64,000 nt of DNA from Vanessa cardui. Taxonomy: Eukaryota; Arthropoda; Insecta; Lepidoptera; Nymphalidae. Position 1 is the stretch's first letter. The number at the start of each line of letters is the position of its first letter. The stretch is from NCBI RefSeq assembly GCF_905220365.1, contig NC_061129.1, positions 1,054,803 to 1,118,802 of the forward strand, given 5' to 3'. The position numbers and the translations under genes are program-made. This document shows positions 26,401 through 35,400 of the stretch, piece after piece. A model generated the notes under the pieces. The model searched no databases, was not told the origin of the DNA, and was given only the letters and a program-made list of their open reading frames with translations.

Positions 26401-29400
26401 GAAATAGCTCCCTATCACGCCATACGACGCTATTCGTCGCTATAAATTCTCGCGTCAGTTCAATTCGAGAAAGCAAGTGCATGTCAAATTGACGGATATA
26501 TTAGATCATATGATATCACAAGTTATTGCATTTGCGTAAAGATCATATTCACATGAGAAATAAATATTGATAATTTGGGATAGCTTACTTAATTCTGATG
26601 TGATCGGTTTTACGAAATTTGCTGATGCTACATTTAAGTCGTGTCGTACTATACATACATGTTTATATGGAAACTCTCTAGAGCATAACAGTCGACTAAA
26701 GAGCTATCTAACACTGACATAATTTTTCAAATCGGACCAGTAGTCCCTTAGATTTGCGCAATCAAACAAACATATTCCGCTTCAGAATATAAGTGTCGAT
26801 ATTAAAATGTATCCTAGTTGTATCGGATCGTCCGTGAACGATCACGTGGCCTGTAATGCACCCGGGGTCAATATTTGATTATAGTTCGGTCTAAACCACA
26901 CCGAAGCCCCACGACGCGCCAACGCGTGGATCGGTTAACGTCACACTACTTAAGTTATTCAAGAACATTTGAAGAGCATTGAAACGATATGGTTTCGTTT
27001 TCATAATCATAGACATGGCATTTTTTTATTAAAGCTCTTTGACATATTACAGGACACTAATTACTGTAAATCTGTTTATATGAAAAGAGCAACTATGCGA
27101 GTTTCTTGCCGTTTCTTCTCGCTAGAAGCTGCTTTCTGAAACGGTGGTAGTATATATAATTATTGACGATTCAAAAAAGCTTCATTGTGAAGTTTACTTG
27201 AATAAATTATATTTTTTAAATATAACATGACAATGAGCTGATGCCGATTCAACTCTTCCCATAGACAATGACACTGTAAGAATTATTAATCATCACTTGC
27301 ATTAACAAGGCACCACCAAACTTGGCAACTGAGACGGTTTATCCATTATGCCTATAGTTACCCTGGCTCACTCACCCTTCAACCAGAGGACAACGATAAC
27401 AATTACTGTTATTAGACGTTACATACTCAGGAGGACTTACAAAAACGTCTTCAACATATGACATTAAAAAAATCTCAATCGAATATTATTATTATTATCT
27501 AAATAATAAATGTATTTCGCAAGACTTATAACAAGATTAATATCAAATGACATTGAATACAAAGGAATGTTTACTTTCATAGATTAAGCTTCATACTTGC
27601 TCGATTATTTTGTACCAGAAATTTGAAAACAAACATCCTTGCCGAACATCCTTTTAAAATAATGATATACTAGCGACCAGCCCCGGCATTGCACGGATGC
27701 AATACTGATACTAAATATACAGAATTTGTTTATTTTGAAACTTCTAAATTTATCAGTGTTTGTTTAGTATATTGTACATGTATTACATACAAAAATGTTC
27801 CTCTCGAATCTATTAAAAAAACGCATCCGAATCCGTTTTTAAAGATCTATGCATATATAGGGACAGACAGCAATAAGCGACATTGTTTTATATTATACCA
27901 TATAATGATTATAATTAAGTCTATATTAAGTAGATAATTTCTGAAAGACGGTTTTCATGATCTGTTAGAGACTAACAATATCATCAAAGATCGGTTTGTT
28001 TTTCAATGCCAACATTAAAAAGGTTGATACAGATCATGGTCGACGATTAAATTATGTAAATACGTCGATATTTATTCAAAAATGTTTCGATTTAAATTTT
28101 AGTTTGTATTTTTTGCTTTTCTGTCCAGTTTTTCTTATTTCCATTCTTAATTGAAACAAATATACTTAAGACGGTGGAAGGGCTTTTTCAAAACCGGTCT
28201 GGGTAAATACCACCTACTGTAAGATATAGTACATAGCAATACTTAGTACTTAGTATTGCTGTGTTCCAATTTTAGGGGGAGTGACCCAATGTAACTACAG
28301 CTACTGTGGACATGACATTTCAGTTCCCTAAGATGATAGTACATTGACGGTGCGAAAAATTTCTAATTACACCAACATCAGTGGTGAATCATCACCACTT
28401 GTTAGTGCCGATTTGCCCATCCCTATACATCGACTATAAAAAACCAATAACGACACATCTTTTTAGTAATACATTTAAACAGATTAAAAAATCAAATTCC
28501 GATATAACCACGTACATATTAACCTACAAAACAACTAACTGACCTCAGTCATGCGCTTACGCACCCGCTCGCTCTCACAAAACCTGATCACAATTTCCAG
28601 TAACCAGATCACAAAACAGATCGAGTGACTCATTTGACGACGTTATCCGTAAATGTTTACACTCTGAGGACTAATGGTACTTCCCCGTTACGCTTTTGCA
28701 AATTACATATGGACGGAAGTTCTAGAATAAAATACTTGGTACTGATACAGGCAGTATGTGGATCAGTTTATTTGTAGATACACGTGCAAATTGATCATCT
28801 GTGCTCTTTGACTTTACACATACAATCAATTAATATAATTACATGATCAATGCGTTAGCTGTGCTGGCCTAAAATAGGATGTCCCTCTACAGAATGGTCA
28901 AGCCCACTTTCGCCCCTATCGAGCTCTATCTTGAAATTGGTTCACTTACACTTTACATATATACTAACATATATCTTACCTACTCAAAGAAATTTACAAA
29001 GACCATATATAATTGCAAGACGAACATATTAAATGTAATTGTAATAACAGCATAATACAATTATTCAAAAAAAGTGAAAGGAAATTCTCGGTGTTTTCAA
29101 TACAGTCAACTTTCAAAATGACTTTTCAATAATAAAGAAAAAAAAATCTAAAAATTAAAACTGATATATACCGACATAAATAATTACGTTAAGACAAATC
29201 TAGACTGCAATATAAATTCAAAAGTGTAATATCAGCGGAGATAAAGTACGTAAATAAAGAGAGATGAGTCATAATAGACAATGTAGGACACTAATTTAAT
29301 TAAATACCTTATAAGGCCAGGCCATATCTTCTCCACTTGTAGTTCATATTCTTTTTTGGTAAAAAGCTGGTAAACTTCCTTAAATTCGGTTACAAGAACA

Positions 29401-32400
29401 CAGAATTATAGTGCACATATCTGTGCAATCAATCTTCAATACCCACAAGCCCAGAACGATGGGATGACAAATAAACATGACCGTGGAGACCATCGTTTTC
29501 GGTGCTACAATAGCGTATTACTGATAGCTTCCTATATCCGGAACCGTCAACCGCTGTCAATTTTGAAATATAAGATGGTCTACCTGGATTAGTGACCTTA
29601 AAATCCGAAGCAACACAGCTTTTTGTAGTAAGATGGTGTTGAAGTGATATATAGTTTTCTTGGTGATAGGGCTTTGTGCAAGTCGGTCTTGGTAGGTACC
29701 ACCCACTCATCAGTTATTCTACCGCCAATTAACTGTACTCAGTATTGTGTTCCGGTTTGAAAGGTGAGTGAGCCAGTGTAACTACAGGCACAAGGGACAT
29801 AACATTTTAGTACCCAAGGTTAGTGGCACATTGACGATGTAAGAAATAATTAATAATTCTCACAACGTCATTTTCTATGGGTGATGGTGACCACTTACCA
29901 TCAGGTGGCCCATATGCTCGTCCGCCAAACTATACCATAAAAAAAATTCCAAATGTCCCCTAAAATTTCAACGTTTCAATGTTATTATATTTGATTTGTC
30001 GCTTATCGTTAATGGCGCTGATCCGACGTGCCTGATAAACTAAATACCTACACACACATATCAGAACCGAATGAATTGTATTTCATTAAATAATACTGTA
30101 TCAATAAAACATTATTAAGTAGATATTTGTATGATGACACAGATAATAAAAAAGTAAGAAGTCTGAATACTTTGATTTTTATGTTTTATGAAAATGTAGT
30201 CTTTCTTTGCGATTAGTATTGTCAGATTATGCAAAATCAAAAAGTATCAAATGCTTTATTCAATACTAGCTGAATATGCGGCTTTACCCGCACGAAATTT
30301 ATAAATGTTTTGATGTCATTTAACGAACTATGGGGCTTTTCTGTAACAAGAAACTCGAATCTCACCGCAGTGCACTAGAGTGAAATGTGAGAATGTGATA
30401 TGTGACAAATACTGCAATAATTATAAAATTTATAGCACATACAAAATGGCGTATCACTGTCAGACACTTGTCAACATTTCAAGAGTGACATACTCCGAAT
30501 TCTTACAGATACGCACTGCTGACGGGATTGGTTAGAAACTATCTCCATACCGAATTCATCTAAAACAGTGTTAAGCGTGAAGATTACGCTTGGGCGAAAG
30601 AATCTCAGCGAAACAAACAAATATCCAGGAGCCGATCATTTTATTCCTAAGGAGACTACTAATTAAAACTATCATTAAATCCAGATGTATTCTTAGTAAT
30701 ATGTAGGTAAATTGCAACGTTTTGTGAACTTTGATATTTATTATTAATGCATTCGTGAGACAGACAGGATCTTATATGCTACCTCAAGACCCATCGGTCT
30801 TGAGCTAGCATATAAGATTATATCGTGGAACAGAACGTCATAACATAAATATTTTGTTTCATGACGTAATTAGGCACTGACCTACTGTTGTACATATGTA
30901 AATAGCTCGAACGGACTGTTCAACACATCTCATCAATTCCTCAAATCTCTATAGGACGTCAGAGGGGGAAATTAATACAAGGCAGAAATAAAACGAAAAA
31001 CAGGAACACCTAATGCGATATTGGGTGTTTTTGACTGGAGTGAAAAGTGACAAAGTCAGTTGGAAGGCAAATTATTTCATACTAGTTGCCGCCCGCGGCT
31101 TCACTCGCGTTTTAAGGGGTTGTTTGTCATGTGGTAGCCTATGTCCTTCCTTGGAGTTTAAGTTTGCTTCACACCAAATTACATCAAATTCGTTTCATTG
31201 GTTTGGTAGAGAAAGAACGATAAACAGACAGACAAAGTTACTTTCACATTTATAATATTATAGTATAGATTTATCCAACTGCAAAAAGAATATAACAAAT
31301 TCCATAAATATTCACATTTAAATGTAACATATTTTAGAACATGTGTTTTTTTCTGAGCATTTTGTTTACACAAGAGTCACGCATGTGCATCATATATGGT
31401 TCCATGTGTAGATAATTACAAATTGATAAGAAAATAAATATTTGACGGCGGAATTGTAACCGGCAACTTATATTGATCGCTGCAACTTGCAGCTGTCACA
31501 TAAAATACTTCAATAAGATAATCTACGCAATGAAACCGTTCCTTCCTTTCGCGGTCAATTTATAGAATCCGTAGTCAACGTCAATATTACATACAAGTAT
31601 AGTACGACACAACTTAGATGTAGCATCGGCAAAATTCGTAAAACCGATAACATCCGAATTGAGTACGCTATCCCAAATCATCAATATTTATTTCTCATGC
31701 GTATATGATCTTTGTACAAACGTAATAACTTGTAATATCATATGACCTAATAAATTCGTCAATTTAACACGCCGATTTACATGCACTTGCTTTCTCTGAC
31801 GCGAGAATCTATAGCGACGAATAGCGTCTAATGGCGCGATAGGGAGCTATTTCTATTGGTTGTGTAAATCGGCATTAATCGGTTTTATTTTCATTCCATT
31901 ACATTTTCCGATGCTACATCTAATTTCTGCCGTACTATACTGTCTTCTTTCTTTCTTGACGAAAATTATTATGATATTCCTTACATAAGATTATTTATAT
32001 TTAGACATGGCACGATAGCCCAAGTTCAATCGAACAGTAAAGATTTTTATTTGGGCTCATTTATGGCATATCTTATCGGTTTTATTAATTATTATTTATC
32101 ATATAATATTTAAATAATTTTTTTTTATATATACTACTCCAATGATTGATTATGTTTAATTTATATTTTTAATACATATAGTACAATGTAATGGTGCTTA
32201 GCGACTACCTGTAAATAATAAAACATTTGCAAAAATTCGAAACGTAATTTTTGGTCTTATGTCATATTATACCTACAGTTGGTTATCTTAATAAAAAATA
32301 ACATTAAAATTACAACATATACATAAAATGTATCTCGAGTATCCTATTGTCATTGTATGTTGTCACTTAATCCACTACGTAGCAATAATTAAATTCAATA

Positions 32401-35400
32401 AATATGAATGTATTGTAAAATAAACATTATCTAGTAATGTTTTATTAACAAGCTATTTACTTGGTAGGGCTATGTGCAAGCCCTCTGTATAATAGTCTAG
32501 TCTGGGTATCACACACATCAGTTTTCCGCCAAACAGAAATACTAGTGTTGTGTTCCAGTACGAATGGTGACTGAGCCAGCGTAACTACCCAGCTAGTTAC
32601 TTGACTTGAAAATTTGTGCTAAAACTGAGTATTATATCAGTACGAGGGGACTTGGTACGTTATCATACCAAGGCAGTTTGTAAACCGATAAGCGACAGAA
32701 GCTTATTTACTTTATATGTATGTATGTATGTATATAGTTTAACAAATGTATAAAACCTTCACCTTAAAAGGGAAATAACGTCTTTAGCCAGCAGTGGGCC
32801 TTAAGCTAATACATGCTTTTATATAGGTTGTTACTATTGTTATGTTTTGCACAAACTTATTACAATTATTGCACATAAATGCTCAATAAGGTAATTTAAA
32901 ATAGCCCAATAAAGAAAATTAATAAATGCAAACGCTTATAATATAACATTTATTAATAGCATCTAACGTAAACACACGAAGCAGCGTCATCAAAACAAAT
33001 TTAAACCTTCTTTTATTTATAATTACACAAAGAAACGTGTTGACCTTAAAAGTTGAAACCTTTTACGAATTAAATAAAAAGAAATCGATAAATTCTTCCT
33101 TGGACCGAAGTCGATTTAAAAAACACTAAATTGTTGCCATCTGCAAAAATTATTTTCCACGAAGTTTCTAGAACGCTTGCGAGTACACACAGCTTGAATA
33201 GAACGCATTATGCGATAAAAACTACAGAGAATCAATTGTATGAAATAGCAGTGAACCATTGTATAACATTAACAGGGAAATAACTGTTCGACTCTTATCG
33301 GAGCTGGAGGGAAATGGTTATATCACATAAATTGGCACCCATAGTTGAATCAATATAAAAATGGATTATAGCCAAAATCTGCGAATGGATATTTTAAAAA
33401 CAGTAGATAGGAGAAGTCCCTAATATTATTCGAATTTTAAGTTCATTTACTGAACAGAAACGCACGGACCATTTGGAGATGCGCTATATAAAGTGTATAT
33501 AAGTGGTCAGTCAATGTCCTTAAAACTACCGTCTCAACACAAAGAGAGAACCGGTGGTAGCTTTACTTAATACACTTTGTTAAATGACAATTCAAAAGTG
33601 CTTGTAAAAGCACACTTGAATAAAGCATATTATGACTTTTGTCTTGATAGCTAGATAAATATGCTAGGTTAGATCATGAGGCTATTTGAAAAAAAAAAAA
33701 GATTTGAATGAATGAATCTTGAAATTGAGATAATTATTTTGACACAACAAACAGAAAATCAATCACTTACATTATTTACAAATAGCTTGAAAATAATTAA
33801 GCAGAAAAAACACACCATAATATGTAACCCAGAGTATGTATGCAGTACCTCATTGTCCGAAGCCGTTTAAGATAGCTAATAGATCCGAGAAGCAATATCA
33901 AATTAACGGTTCCTTATTAATTTTATTAAATAATTATAATATACCATTAAAACAGGGTTATAAAAATTGTCAAGTCTGTTATTTCATTTGTATATCAACT
34001 ATAATATCTCTTTCATAAGTGTTTAAAACATATTTTTATAATGGCCTTCATTTATCTACAGCCAGTAAATATACATTATAATAAAACTATAGCACCTATA
34101 TTAACTAACTTGGTTGTATGGCTTTGTCCGAGCAGAAATACTTTGCATTGTTTTGTCCCAGTTTGGAAGGTGAAAGAAAGAAAGGTACAGGCACAAGTTA
34201 CATAAAAACTTCCCTGTGTGGATGGCACATTAGAGATTTTATTAAAATAGGAAATCATCAAAACTTCTTACAGCACCGATATCTCGGCAGTAGTGACCAC
34301 TTACCATCAGATAGCCTATTTACCCATCCAACTAAATAGTGTTACAAAAAATAAGCAAAACATAATAATCCAACCAAAAAAACTTTTCAAATATGATGAC
34401 TTTCTCATATATATACAGTGAATCATAACTTTTGACACCATTAGTCCACGTACAAAGGCATACTTTTGCTCAGGTTACGTAAGCATATCCAGTAAGATCT
34501 AGATTTTAAATGTTTTTAACTGCTTTTTGTTCACGATCAATTATTTCAATCTTAGTTTTTTATGAAACTAGAGTATTACTCAATCAACAAAGTGCAATGT
34601 AATAATGTTTGCAATCATGATACAGCAGACAATTCATTTTTATCTATTACACAAGGTACATAATTATATTTACTATTTATATTATAAGTTTATGCATATT
34701 ATGTATGGGCTTAATTTTTGTTTATATTTCATCCCATGCTCAACATAGTGAATAATCTATGTTTTGGATAAATATGTGACACAGAGGTATCTAAATTGGA
34801 GGGGTGGGGTGGAATAGGCTTCAACCCTCAAAATAAAAGATAATGGGCCCAGCATTAGAAAATTGATGCCTAACGTGTGTTATAAATACCTATCCATAAC
34901 TTTTGTAAAGAAAAATTCTATATGACTAACATGCCACATACATTCCTCACACTGAACCAAGCCTCAATTATCAAGCATAAAAAAGTATTCAGGGACACTA
35001 ATATTACAAACCATTAATATATATATATGAAAACACTATCAATAAAGATTATTAAATTTCTTGCAGTCTTTAAAATCATCTTTTAATAAATTGCATTATT
35101 TAATTAGAAGCCATTTTGAATGTAGCAGAATACTTCCAACCAGAGATAAAAATAAAAATCAATATTTAATTAAAAGTAAAAATAACCCAAATCAGATTGT
35201 ACATTGTATAGAATAACCTAACTATTAAAATTGGTACTTATGCTTTTTCACATGCACATACACTATGAATTGAAATTGATTGATTCAAAATTTTGAACAA
35301 TTATTCTTAGGATTTAAAAAGATATTCTTTCTAGAATAATGAGAAATTAGCCATGATGTAAGTTTACATCTACAACATAAATTAAATATGTATAAATAAA

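Noticed and set aside
29429..29710. 93-codon open frame on the minus strand
   Set aside because: No recognisable domain, and it overlaps the start of an interspersed repeat at 29665.
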